The notes below the pieces were generated by a model that saw only the letters and a list, made by a program, of their open reading frames with translations, did not search any database and was not told where the DNA came from. This document shows positions 8,814 through 16,412 of a stretch of DNA of 46,825 nt, piece after piece. The position numbers and the translations under genes are program-made. Numbering within the stretch: the first letter of the stretch is position 1; each line of letters begins with the position of its first letter. Source of the stretch: Eubacteriales bacterium (lineage in GTDB: Bacteria; Bacillota; Clostridia; Christensenellales; Aristaeellaceae); assembly GCA_028693055.1 (NCBI GenBank), contig JAQUWD010000028.1, positions 1 to 46,825 on the forward strand. Direction: 5' to 3'.

Positions 8814-9512
8814 CTACTTACGTATCAGCATTGGACAAAAGCCGAGCGCATCACAGGAAACCAGCTGATAATCAATTCCATGATAAGAACCGTTAAACCC
8901 AATCTTGATTCCCGCCCCATGAAGATGCCCGTATACCACATTGGTCACAGGATACTTTTCCAAAATCTCCGTAAAAGCAGTCGTCATACCATCCGCTAGC
9001 AGGGGCGGATAATGGGTCATCACAACCAAGGCTTGATTTTGATATAAAGCCATGCCTTGCTTTAGAGACATGTCCAGCCGGAGAAGCTCACGGCGAAAGA
9101 TTTTTTCATCCTGCTCGTTAGGGGTCTGCTGGGCTGCGGGAATCATCCAGCCTCTGGTACCGCAGAATACATTGCCATCTATGACCACAGCGTCATTTTG
9201 AAGGGCTCCCAAGCCCGGCTTGAGGATTTCTCGTACCTTGCCGATAGAGCTCCACCAGTAATCATGATTTCCTCGAATCATGAGCTTTTGCCCCGGAAGC
9301 GCCGCGATGGCGTCCAAGTCGTCCCGGGCGTCCTTGAGCTGCATCGCCCAGCTGATGTCTCCGGGAATCAGCACCACATCCGAGGAAGTGATTCGCTGCC
9401 GCCATTCACTACTGATCAATTCAAAATGGCGATCCCACTGCTCGCCAAAGACATTCATGGGTTTTTCCTCATGTCCCGGCAGATGGAGATCGCCAATTGC
9501 ATAGATAGCCAT
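8814..9512 (-). CDS. Calcineurin-like metallophosphoesterase
   Basis: A 232-residue cytoplasmic protein with the full set of metallophosphoesterase motifs in order: GDLHL (residues 7-11), GDISW, GNHDYWW, MTHYPP and GHLHGAG. These ligate a dinuclear metal centre. The family hydrolyses phosphomonoesters or diesters; the substrate cannot be read from sequence. The ATG at 9512 follows AAGAGG. The zinc-ribbon gene stops 28 bases upstream, so the pair is probably one transcript ending at the terminator at 8694-8736. Confidence 0.9.
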   Translation of the reverse strand: MAIYAIGDLHLPGHEEKPMNVFGEQWDRHFELISSEWRQRITSSDVVLIPGDISWAMQLKDARDDLDAIAALPGQKLMIRGNHDYWWSSIGKVREILKPGLGALQNDAVVIDGNVFCGTRGWMIPAAQQTPNEQDEKIFRRELLRLDMSLKQGMALYQNQALVVMTHYPPLLADGMTTAFTEILEKYPVTNVVYGHLHGAGIKIGFNGSYHGIDYQLVSCDALGFCPMLIRK

Positions 9513-9540
9513 TTTCTACCTCTTAAGAAGAATGAGAAGC

Positions 9541-9948
9541 TCAGTTATCCTTGTCTTCTTCCTCTTCGTCATCCTCATTGTCCTCATCCTCGATCACGCT
9601 TTCCAAGGACAACTCGTTCTCGATATCGCCATACTCGGTGGCGGGGATCTCCTCGTCCATTTCGGGAATGATTTCGTCCATAGAGCTGACGGAATTAAGC
9701 CCAATCGTGGATTCGTCCACCACGGCGGTATCCTCTTGATTATCGTCCGTATTGTTTGAGCTCATTTCCTTTAAGCAGCTCAAGCAAACATCCCTGCCAG
9801 GCAGCGCCGGTGCGGCGTTACAAACGGAGCACAGCTCCATATCCTCGCTGGGCTGTTCCCCCTTCATGTCTCTAAGACATACCTTGCAATATTTCTCCGA
9901 TTCCTGAATATAGTTCAATTCGCATCTTGGGCATTTAATCAGTTTCAT
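9541..9948 (-). CDS. Small zinc-ribbon protein with acidic tail
   Basis: From the ATG at 9948 the protein is about 135 residues. That start is preferred because AGGGGG lies at correct spacing, whereas an upstream in-frame TTG has none. The N-terminal half has three CxxC pairs (CPRC, CKVC, CSVC) plus CLSC, making about two zinc ribbons. The C-terminal half is strongly acidic and ends in a run of Asp and Glu. It could be a nucleic-acid- or protein-binding adaptor; the acidic tail resembles those of DNA-mimic or chaperone-like proteins. I do not recognise a named family. The ORF is intact and well spaced from its neighbours. Confidence 0.8.
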   Translation of the reverse strand: MKLIKCPRCELNYIQESEKYCKVCLRDMKGEQPSEDMELCSVCNAAPALPGRDVCLSCLKEMSSNNTDDNQEDTAVVDESTIGLNSVSSMDEIIPEMDEEIPATEYGDIENELSLESVIEDEDNEDDEEEEDKDN

Positions 9949-10032
9949 CGTCTGATCCCCCTCTACCAAAATAGGCTTATCGCCTTTTCACCGAGCTGAA
10001 AAATTTTCCATGGAATATTTGTTCCAAAAAGG

Positions 10033-10082
10033 TTGCTCATTTATTACAAGTATATTACGATTACATTACGTCATCGACGTAA
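10033..10082 (+). promoter_or_regulatory. Candidate promoter with palindrome at the start site, CAP gene
   Basis: TTGCTC (10033-10038) and TACGAT (10056-10061) are 17 bases apart, ahead of the CAP-domain gene. The predicted start near 10068 falls inside a palindrome, TTACGTC-ATC-GACGTAA (10066-10082), which could be an operator. The divergent zinc-ribbon gene starts about 115 bases to the left. A second small palindrome, TTCCATGGAA (10006-10015), lies between them. Confidence 0.45.
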
Positions 10083-10104
10083 ATATACAAACTGGAGGTG
10101 CCCC

Positions 10105-10998
10105 ATGAACCCGAAACAGAAGACGTTCCTGCTGATCCTCAGTGTGAGTGTTGCATTAACCACCGCGTCCCACGCAAGCGGTGCACCCACATCTCAGTTT
10201 GGATTTTCAGGCTGGCCCTACCGTCAGGAAACGAACTGCACCAAACCAACCGTCAGTTCAGACAATACACAAGAAAGCATCGCTAAACCAACGCCAACCG
10301 TTCCGTCGGTGCAATGTCCCACACAAGCACCTGTTGTAACCCAGTGCCCCGACGTTACCGTACCTCCCGAAGCGACTGCTACGCCATTAACGACGGAAGC
10401 GCCAACCCACACACAGGAACCGGAAGCCACGAAAGCGCCCGCTGCAACGGCAACGCCTTCCATTGCCCCCACCGTTTCACCTGTTGTGACTCCTTGCCCC
10501 ACCGCGACGCAAAAGCCTACTGCCACACCTACGGCAACAAAGGCGCCGGAAGAAACGCAAAAACCAATAGAGACAACGTCTCCACCTTCTACAGACGGTG
10601 ATTATACTACAGGTTCCGTAACAGCGCAAGAGGAAAATGCATTTCTTTTGTTGAATGCTGACCGCGCAGCTAACGGACGCTCTGCGCTGACGCTGGATCC
10701 AGCCCTTTGCACGCTGGTTCGGCTAAAGAGCAGCGACATGAACGCTAACCATTACTTCTCTCATACCTCTCCGACCTACGGCAGCGCTGCGGATATGCTG
10801 CGCAGTCACGGCTACAGCTTTACCTCCGTCGGGGAGAACATCGCTCATCACGCAACGGTAGATAAAGCGCAAGCGGCTTTTATGAGCAGTACAGGCCACC
10901 GCACCAATATTCTTGGCGCCCAATGGACCAAGGTGGGCATTGGCGTTGCTTATGACAGCCAAGGGTTTGTCTATGTAACCCAGCTGTTTGTCCGATAA
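10105..10998 (+). CDS. Secreted CAP-domain (SCP/PR1-like, YkwD-type) protein
   Basis: The 297-residue protein starts at ATG 10105 behind TGGAGGTG; a longer in-frame extension upstream lacks a ribosome site. A signal peptide (KTFLLILSVSVALTTASHASG) is followed by about 130 residues of Thr/Pro/Ala-rich linker with repeated TPTAT-like runs, then a C-terminal CAP domain. CAP motifs visible are LLLNADRAANGRSALTLDPALC, FSHTSPTYG, GENIAHH and STGHRTNIL (about residues 175-297). Such proteins are exported and occur on cell or spore surfaces of Firmicutes; a biochemical role is unproven. It has its own candidate promoter and terminator. Confidence 0.9.
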   Translation: MNPKQKTFLLILSVSVALTTASHASGAPTSQFGFSGWPYRQETNCTKPTVSSDNTQESIAKPTPTVPSVQCPTQAPVVTQCPDVTVPPEATATPLTTEAPTHTQEPEATKAPAATATPSIAPTVSPVVTPCPTATQKPTATPTATKAPEETQKPIETTSPPSTDGDYTTGSVTAQEENAFLLLNADRAANGRSALTLDPALCTLVRLKSSDMNANHYFSHTSPTYGSAADMLRSHGYSFTSVGENIAHHATVDKAQAAFMSSTGHRTNILGAQWTKVGIGVAYDSQGFVYVTQLFVR

Positions 10999-11007
10999 AA
11001 GCAAAGA

Positions 11008-11060
11008 AATCCACCGTTCCATGGAAATACCAGCCTTCCGTGGAACGGCGGATTCTTTTG
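11008..11060. terminator. Bidirectional intrinsic terminator
   Basis: A long stem (11008-11026 with 11036-11054) has one A-C mismatch and one G-U pair. It is followed by CTTTTGG on the plus strand and by TTTCTTTGCTTTT on the minus strand. It lies between the convergent CAP gene and the Arg-rich small gene and can end both. Confidence 0.75.
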
Positions 11061-11062
11061 GA

Positions 11063-11392
11063 TTAGCGCGAACGCCAACGGCTTTGCATAGCCGATTGGC
11101 TTTGTGCATAGTAGCGAGGTTTGCCCCGAAATGAAAATGGGCTTCCGCTCACGCCAGCCGCGCGCAGCACGCTTCGTCCCGCCATACTGCCCCTTGGCCG
11201 CACGTACGTACTTAACGCAAGCACGGGTTCGCCCTCCTGCGGAACCGGCCGAAAGGGATCCTCCGCCGCCTTGACGCGCGTATAGCGATCCGAATAACGA
11301 GGCTCCCCATACTGACGTTTAAGCAGCGCAGGCAGGAGTACCGCCTCGCTGGTTTGAAGCGCCGGACGCATCCATGAGTAGCGCTGTTGCAT
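11063..11392 (-). CDS. Hypothetical Arg-rich protein, about 109 residues
   Basis: I do not recognise this protein. It begins MQQRYSWMRPALQT, is basic (many Arg, few Lys) and has no membrane segment or signal peptide; the C-terminus is rich in Ser, Gln and Arg. The ATG at 11392 is preceded by AAAGGAG at good spacing, which makes it a credible gene. It lies between ysxC and the terminator at 11008-11060. Its leader can form a long hairpin covering part of its ribosome site. Confidence 0.6.
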   Translation of the reverse strand: MQQRYSWMRPALQTSEAVLLPALLKRQYGEPRYSDRYTRVKAAEDPFRPVPQEGEPVLALSTYVRPRGSMAGRSVLRAAGVSGSPFSFRGKPRYYAQSQSAMQSRWRSR

Positions 11393-11401
11393 GTAAACTC
11401 T

Positions 11402-11457
11402 CCTTTCCATTCTGTGATCGGGATGCTACTGCATGCTATGCCGATCAAGTGGAAAGG
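11402..11457 (-). promoter_or_regulatory. Leader hairpin overlapping the ribosome site of the Arg-rich gene
   Basis: Outer arms CCTTTCCA (11402-11409) and TGGAAAGG (11450-11457) and inner arms GATCGG (11416-11421) and CCGATC (11441-11446) are complementary. In the minus-strand transcript the 3' outer arm contains the AAAGG of the AAAGGAG ribosome site, so the stem would reduce translation. No U-run follows, so it is not a standard terminator for ysxC. Confidence 0.5.
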
Positions 11458-11463
11458 GTGCGT

Positions 11464-12045
11464 TTATGCCAGTACTTCGCCGATTTTTGCCAATAGCTGA
11501 TCTCGTCCCGCTCCCGTCTCGCTGGAGCAAGCGATGATTTCCCAAGGCTGCACCATCATGGCGCGGCAAATAGGTGCTATTTGCTTCATCTGCGCGCCCC
11601 GGCTAATCTTATCCGCCTTGGTGGCAATGATGGTAAAGGGAATTTCCATTTGCCGAAAGTACTGGTTCATGGTAATGTCGTCCTGGGTGGGGTCATGACG
11701 AATATCGACCAAATGCAGCACATGCCGTAAATGGGTGCTCTGCTGAAAATACTCGTCCATCATTTTTCCCCAACGTAGCTTTTCTGACTGCTCCACCTTG
11801 GCAAAGCCGTAGCCCGGCAAATCCACCAGATGAAAGCTGTCGTTGATCAAAAAAATGTTGATGAGCCGTGTTTTTCCCGGCGTAGAGCTGGTCTTACATA
11901 GCTTCTTTCGGTTGCAAAGCGAATTGATCAAGGAACTTTTCCCTACATTGCTTTTGCCCACCACCGCCAATTGAGGCAAGGTGATGGGCGATTTTTCGCT
12001 ATACTGGCTCTGACTGGTCACAAAGGACGCGCTTTTGATTTCCAT
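11464..12045 (-). CDS. ysxC: Ribosome biogenesis GTPase YsxC/EngB
   Basis: Small essential-type GTPase that assists assembly of the large ribosomal subunit. The 193 residues show the G motifs: GKSNVGKSS (G1), DLPGYGFAKV (G3) and TKADK (G4), with SSTPGKTRLIN between as G2. The ATG at 12045 follows AAGGGAG and overlaps the end of lon by 28 bases, implying coupled expression. The order lonB-lon-ysxC is the one known in Bacillus subtilis. Confidence 0.96.
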   Translation of the reverse strand: MEIKSASFVTSQSQYSEKSPITLPQLAVVGKSNVGKSSLINSLCNRKKLCKTSSTPGKTRLINIFLINDSFHLVDLPGYGFAKVEQSEKLRWGKMMDEYFQQSTHLRHVLHLVDIRHDPTQDDITMNQYFRQMEIPFTIIATKADKISRGAQMKQIAPICRAMMVQPWEIIACSSETGAGRDQLLAKIGEVLA

Positions 12046-14441
12046 ACTGTCTCCCTTAAAACGCTTGTCTGCATCGCCGTTGTTGACGCAACCAGCGGCA
12101 TTCCCATGGACGGCTGATCGGCTGTTAAAGCGACCTTAAGCACCTCATCCGCCTCGGTAACGGGTATCATGGTGATAGCTTCTAGAATAGAAGGAGAAAC
12201 CTCCTCCAAATCCTTTTCGTTCTCCTTGGGAATCAAAACAATCCTCATCCCAGCCCGATATGCCGCCATCAGCTTTTCCTTTAGACCGCCGATCGGCAGC
12301 ACCTTCCCGCGAAGAGTGATTTCTCCCGTCATTGCCACGTCCTGATAAACCGGGATGGAGGCGATTGCACTGACCATAGCCGTCAGCAACGTTACGCCAG
12401 CGGATGGGCCGTCCTTGGGAACCGCGCCCTCCGGCACGTGAATATGCAGATCGTGCTTCTTGAAAAACTCGCTGTCAACGCCCCACCTAGAACCATGGGC
12501 GCGAATCCATGACAACGCCGCCTTCGCGCTTTCCTGCATCACGTCTCCCAGCTTACCGGTTAGCTGCAACTGGCCGGTGCCTTCCATAACAAGGCATTCC
12601 ACCGCCAGCATTTCGCCGCCCACCGACGTATAGGCCAAGCCGTTGACAACGCCGACGCTGCTTTGGTTTTCAGGCAGCTCCCGCGTGTAGCGAACCGCTC
12701 CCAAATAGCTATGCAGCTTTGTGGAAGAAACTGTTACGCTGTTTATGTGCTTTTCCAGCATTTCCACGGCGGATTTGCGTACGACCTTCGCCAGTACTCT
12801 TTCCAGCTCGCGAACCCCTGCCTCTCGCGTGAAGCCCTCAATAACCGTTTTCAGTACCCGATCATTCATATGAAGGCTGCCCGGCTTCAGTCCGTGATTG
12901 ACGACTTCCTTGGGCAAAAGATGTTTTTTAGCGATCTTCAACTTTTCCTCTTCGGTATAGCTGGGAACCTCGATGATTTCCAAACGATCCAGCAGCGCCG
13001 GAGGAATGGTATCCATGGAGTTTGCCGTGGTGATGAACATCACGCGGCTCAGATCAAAGGGCAGCTCCATATAGTGATCCCGGAAGGCGTTGTTCTGCTC
13101 TGCGTCCAAAACCTCCAAAAGCGCGGAAGCTGGATCGCCACGAAAATCATTGCTCATTTTGTCGATCTCGTCAAACAGAAACACCGGGTTCATGGTACCG
13201 GCCTGCTTCATGCCCGAGATAATTCGACCGGGAATAGCGCCGATATAGGTGCGGCGATGGCCGCGTATTTCCGCTTCGTCCCGTACGCCGCCTAAGGACA
13301 TCTGCACAAATTTTCGTTCCACTGCCTGAGCTACAGCGCGTACAATGGACGTTTTACCCACGCCCGGAGGGCCTACAAAGCATAGAATCGGGCCCTTCAT
13401 GTCCTGCTTCATTCGCAGCACAGCCAGATACTCGATGATCCGCTCCTTAACCTTTTCCAGCCCGTAATGGTCTTGATCCAACACACGACGGGCGCGCTTC
13501 AGGTCTAAATTATCCTGTGTGGTCTTTCCCCATGGCAAGTCCAGAATCCATTCCACGTAAGTGCGGCTGATGCCGATTTCTGGCGTGCCTGGAGCCATCC
13601 GAGAAAGCCGTTCCAGCTCCCGGCTCGCCTTTTCCTTTGCCTCGTCGTTCATGGGCGTGGCTTCCAGCCGTTCCCGCAGATCCTCTACCTCGGTGCCGTC
13701 CTTATCGCCCAGCTCGGTTTGAATGGCTTTAATCTGCTCCCGAAGGTAGTAATCCTTCTGATTCTTTTCAATCTGCTTTTTAATCCGAGCCTGAACCTGC
13801 TTTTCAACGTTGGCCAATTCGGTTTCTCGGAGCAAAATACCACAGAGCGCTTCTAGGCGCTCCTTCGTCTTGATCTTTTCAAGAATAGCCTGCCGATCCT
13901 CCAGCTTGGTGAGCACATTGGCGGCAATGATATCCGCCAAATGATCGGGCTTGTCCACTGCCATTACCGATTGAAGCGTTTCCTGCGAAACCCGAACGCT
14001 GGTCTGGCAATATTCCTCAAAGAACTCGTGGGTTGTGCGCACAAGCGCTTTCATTTCGGGCGTGTCCATAGAAGCCCGCTCTTTCAGCGGGCGCACTCTG
14101 GCCAAGGGGCAGCCCTCCTGCTCGGTCAGGCTGGACAGAGAAGCCCGCTCCACACCCTCGACCAACACCCGGATACTGTCTCCGGGTAGGTTCAGCGCCT
14201 GCTTAACAATAGCGATCGTGCCTACGGTGCATAAGTCATCCTTTTGAGGATCGTCCACCTCTGCGTCCAACTGGGCGACCAGAAAAATACGCTGATCGCC
14301 CATCATTGCCTTTTCCAAAGCCGTTACGCTTTTTTGTCGGCCTACATCAAAGTGTAGCACCATATGAGGAAAAACCATCATACCCCTTAGCGGCAACACA
14401 GGCAATAAAACGGTGGTCGCCCTGCGCGTCGTATCTTGCAT
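12018..14441 (-). CDS. lon: ATP-dependent protease Lon (LonA)
   Basis: Cytoplasmic hexameric AAA+ serine protease for quality control. Domains in order are the N-terminal substrate domain (LLPVLPLRGMMVFPHMVLHF), a coiled coil, the ATPase with GPPGVGKTS and FLFDEIDKM, and the C-terminal protease with its catalytic serine in PKDGPSAGVTLL and the lysine in GGLKEKLMAAYRAG. I start it at the ATG at 14441, behind GGAGGAACGAT, giving about 807 residues; fifteen codons upstream lack a ribosome site. It has its own promoter downstream of lonB. A small GC-rich hairpin (14457-14477) precedes the ribosome site without covering it. Confidence 0.97.
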   Translation of the reverse strand: MQDTTRRATTVLLPVLPLRGMMVFPHMVLHFDVGRQKSVTALEKAMMGDQRIFLVAQLDAEVDDPQKDDLCTVGTIAIVKQALNLPGDSIRVLVEGVERASLSSLTEQEGCPLARVRPLKERASMDTPEMKALVRTTHEFFEEYCQTSVRVSQETLQSVMAVDKPDHLADIIAANVLTKLEDRQAILEKIKTKERLEALCGILLRETELANVEKQVQARIKKQIEKNQKDYYLREQIKAIQTELGDKDGTEVEDLRERLEATPMNDEAKEKASRELERLSRMAPGTPEIGISRTYVEWILDLPWGKTTQDNLDLKRARRVLDQDHYGLEKVKERIIEYLAVLRMKQDMKGPILCFVGPPGVGKTSIVRAVAQAVERKFVQMSLGGVRDEAEIRGHRRTYIGAIPGRIISGMKQAGTMNPVFLFDEIDKMSNDFRGDPASALLEVLDAEQNNAFRDHYMELPFDLSRVMFITTANSMDTIPPALLDRLEIIEVPSYTEEEKLKIAKKHLLPKEVVNHGLKPGSLHMNDRVLKTVIEGFTREAGVRELERVLAKVVRKSAVEMLEKHINSVTVSSTKLHSYLGAVRYTRELPENQSSVGVVNGLAYTSVGGEMLAVECLVMEGTGQLQLTGKLGDVMQESAKAALSWIRAHGSRWGVDSEFFKKHDLHIHVPEGAVPKDGPSAGVTLLTAMVSAIASIPVYQDVAMTGEITLRGKVLPIGGLKEKLMAAYRAGMRIVLIPKENEKDLEEVSPSILEAITMIPVTEADEVLKVALTADQPSMGMPLVASTTAMQTSVLRETVWKSKARPL

Positions 14442-14515
14442 ATCGTTCCTCCATACGCCGGAGCCTTCGCGTCCGGCATGCTTCATTGTCGGCGATTTTC
14501 AAACGCCGTCCATTG

Positions 14516-14544
14516 ATTATAACGACTAACAAGCTCAAATGCAA
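14516..14544 (-). promoter_or_regulatory. Promoter of lon-ysxC
   Basis: TTGCAT (14539-14544) and a perfect TATAAT (14516-14521) are 17 bases apart in the gap between lonB and lon. It lets lon be transcribed independently of lonB. I see no CIRCE or CtsR-type repeat near it. Confidence 0.7.
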
Positions 14545-14582
14545 GGGATATAAATGGATTGTTACCCTAAGTATGATGGTTT

Positions 14583-16274
14583 TCAACCGTTTCCAGAGGC
14601 CGTCTGTTCTTTCGCAGCCAATACGGGCACGGGCGCCTTTACATTGGATTCCGTCTCGGAAACATACAGCGCCGCAGCCACGGGCAGCAGCATTCTTTGC
14701 AGCGCCTGCTCCAGCGTGGCTATAGGCTTTACCTCTATGGTGGTGTGCTCAAACCGTTCCAATTGATTGTCTGCCGGGATAAGCACAGTGGTCAGTCCAG
14801 CTCGCTCCGCTGCCTCTACCTTGCCCGGCACGCCGCCTACCGGTTTTACCAAACCGCGCACCGAGACCTCGCCTGTCACCGCCACATGACCGTCTACCGG
14901 CCTACCCGTCAGCGCGCTGGCAGCTACCACCGCCATGGCGACCCCCGCCGATGGCCCGTCTACCGGCGTGCCGCCGGGAAAATTGATGTGCAGATCATAA
15001 TTCTCCGTATGGTAGCCCATAGCGTTCAATAACGTCATTACATTTTCAAGGGAGCTTCGAGCCGTAGACTTGCGCTTAATTCGGCGGCTTTCGGCTCCAA
15101 TTTCCTCTTCCTCCACAATGCCCGTAATGGTCAGCCTGCCGCAGCCCTTCTGGGCCACCGCTTCAATCTCCATGGTAGCGCCTTGATGACTGCCTACAAT
15201 GGCTAACCCGTGAACCACGCCTACACGGTTGGCGGTATCCGCCCGCTGCTCCGGCCGCGCCGCATAATGACCGGAGTAGATCACCCATTCCACGTCCTCG
15301 GTACGAATATCGTTACGTTCCTCCATTTGCGCCAAGCCCGCGCACATCTGCACGATATTGACCGCATCACGGCCGCAGGATGCAAAGCGACCCACCAGCT
15401 CCGCGTCCTCCCGTTCCATACGGAAGCCGGCTCGTTCAGCAGAGTGATATGCAATCTCCGCCACCTCCTCCGGCTCCAAGGCTCGAAAATAGATCTCCAT
15501 ACAACGGGAACGCAACGCAGGCGATATTTCTTGGGGACTGCGGGTGGTCGCTCCTACAAGACGGAAATCTGCGGGCAGACCGTTCTTAAAAATATCATGA
15601 ATATAGCGGGGGATGCCGTTATCATCCGCGCTGTAATAGGCGGATTCCAGCATTACCTTACGATCCTCCAAAACCTTCAACAGTTTATTCATCTGAATGG
15701 GATGGAGCTCGCCAATTTCATCCAAAAAGAGCACGCCGCCATGCGCTTTGGATACCGCACCCGGCTTGGGCTGGGGAACGCCCTGTACACCCAGCGGGCC
15801 AGCGCCTTGATAAATGGGATCGTGGACGCTTCCGATTAACGGATCTGCGATAGCCCTCTCATCGAAGCGGACACAGGTGGCGTCCATTTCAATAAAGGGA
15901 GCATTTGCCAAAAACGGCGTTCCGGCGCTCTTTTTCGCCGCCTCCAGCACCAGACGGGCAGCGCAGGTTTTTCCGATGCCCGGAGGCCCATAAATGATCA
16001 CGTGCTGAGGGTTTTTTCCGCATAGAATCGCCTTGAGCGATTTAATCCCGTCCTCTTGACCAATAATATCCGAGAATTTAGCCGGACGCACCCGCTCTGC
16101 CAAAGGCTCGCTGAGCTTTAGCGCCCGCATTTTTTGCAGGCGTTCGTATTCGCGTCCACTCTCTCTGCGTTGGCTGGGCTGGGTTTTCCGTTGTGCGCGA
16201 AGCTGGGTATAGAAATAGATCCCCACAACCGCCGTAACCAGCAGTTGAATCACAAACAATACTGCGCTCACCAA
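14583..16274 (-). CDS. lonB: Sporulation-type ATP-dependent protease LonB
   Basis: Membrane-tethered Lon-family protease. In B. subtilis it is made in the forespore. One N-terminal membrane segment (about residues 3-22) precedes the AAA+ domain with GPPGIGKTCAARL and GVLFLDEIGELHP. The protease domain has its serine in PVDGPSAGVAMA and lysine in GGVPGKVEAAERAG. It lacks the long Lon N-terminal domain, as expected for LonB; 563 residues is close to family length. The start is TTG 16274 (or the adjacent GTG), behind GGAGG nine bases away. The ribosome site is buried in a predicted leader hairpin. The presence of lonB supports a spore-forming lineage. Confidence 0.93.
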   Translation of the reverse strand: MVSAVLFVIQLLVTAVVGIYFYTQLRAQRKTQPSQRRESGREYERLQKMRALKLSEPLAERVRPAKFSDIIGQEDGIKSLKAILCGKNPQHVIIYGPPGIGKTCAARLVLEAAKKSAGTPFLANAPFIEMDATCVRFDERAIADPLIGSVHDPIYQGAGPLGVQGVPQPKPGAVSKAHGGVLFLDEIGELHPIQMNKLLKVLEDRKVMLESAYYSADDNGIPRYIHDIFKNGLPADFRLVGATTRSPQEISPALRSRCMEIYFRALEPEEVAEIAYHSAERAGFRMEREDAELVGRFASCGRDAVNIVQMCAGLAQMEERNDIRTEDVEWVIYSGHYAARPEQRADTANRVGVVHGLAIVGSHQGATMEIEAVAQKGCGRLTITGIVEEEEIGAESRRIKRKSTARSSLENVMTLLNAMGYHTENYDLHINFPGGTPVDGPSAGVAMAVVAASALTGRPVDGHVAVTGEVSVRGLVKPVGGVPGKVEAAERAGLTTVLIPADNQLERFEHTTIEVKPIATLEQALQRMLLPVAAALYVSETESNVKAPVPVLAAKEQTASGNG

Positions 16275-16280
16275 ATGCTT

Positions 16281-16365
16281 GAACCTCCATTCATGGACTC
16301 GCCGTTCACTCGCTTTGTCCTGTGGTATCTTGTGAGAAAGCGGGGCGTTCCATGTATGGAGGTTC
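16281..16365 (-). promoter_or_regulatory. Structured lonB leader that sequesters the ribosome binding site
   Basis: The outer arms at 16350-16365 and 16281-16296 pair over 16 positions with one mismatch. In the transcript, GAACCUCCAUACAUGG meets CCAUGAAUGGAGGUUC, which contains the GGAGG of lonB. Two nested helices fit inside: CGCC/GGCG (16344-16347 with 16300-16303) and CGCUUU/AAAGCG (16337-16342 with 16311-16316), closing a 20-base loop. No U-run follows, so a translational switch or thermometer fits better than a terminator. No known riboswitch class is recognised. The 47 bases upstream show no clear sigma-A promoter. Confidence 0.6.
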
Positions 16366-16412
16366 TTGGAATTAGCGGCCGAGACAAACGATACGATAGA
16401 TGAGCAGTCTTA

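Noticed and set aside
11402..11457. Hairpin after ysxC as an intrinsic terminator
   Set aside because: No U-run follows on the minus strand, and the 3' arm overlaps a good ribosome site instead.
12663..13295. A 210-residue plus-strand frame opposite lon
   Set aside because: Antisense to the conserved Lon ATPase domain; no ribosome site or recognisable domain.
15210..15839. A 209-residue plus-strand frame opposite lonB
   Set aside because: Antisense to conserved LonB motifs; its composition follows from the opposite strand.
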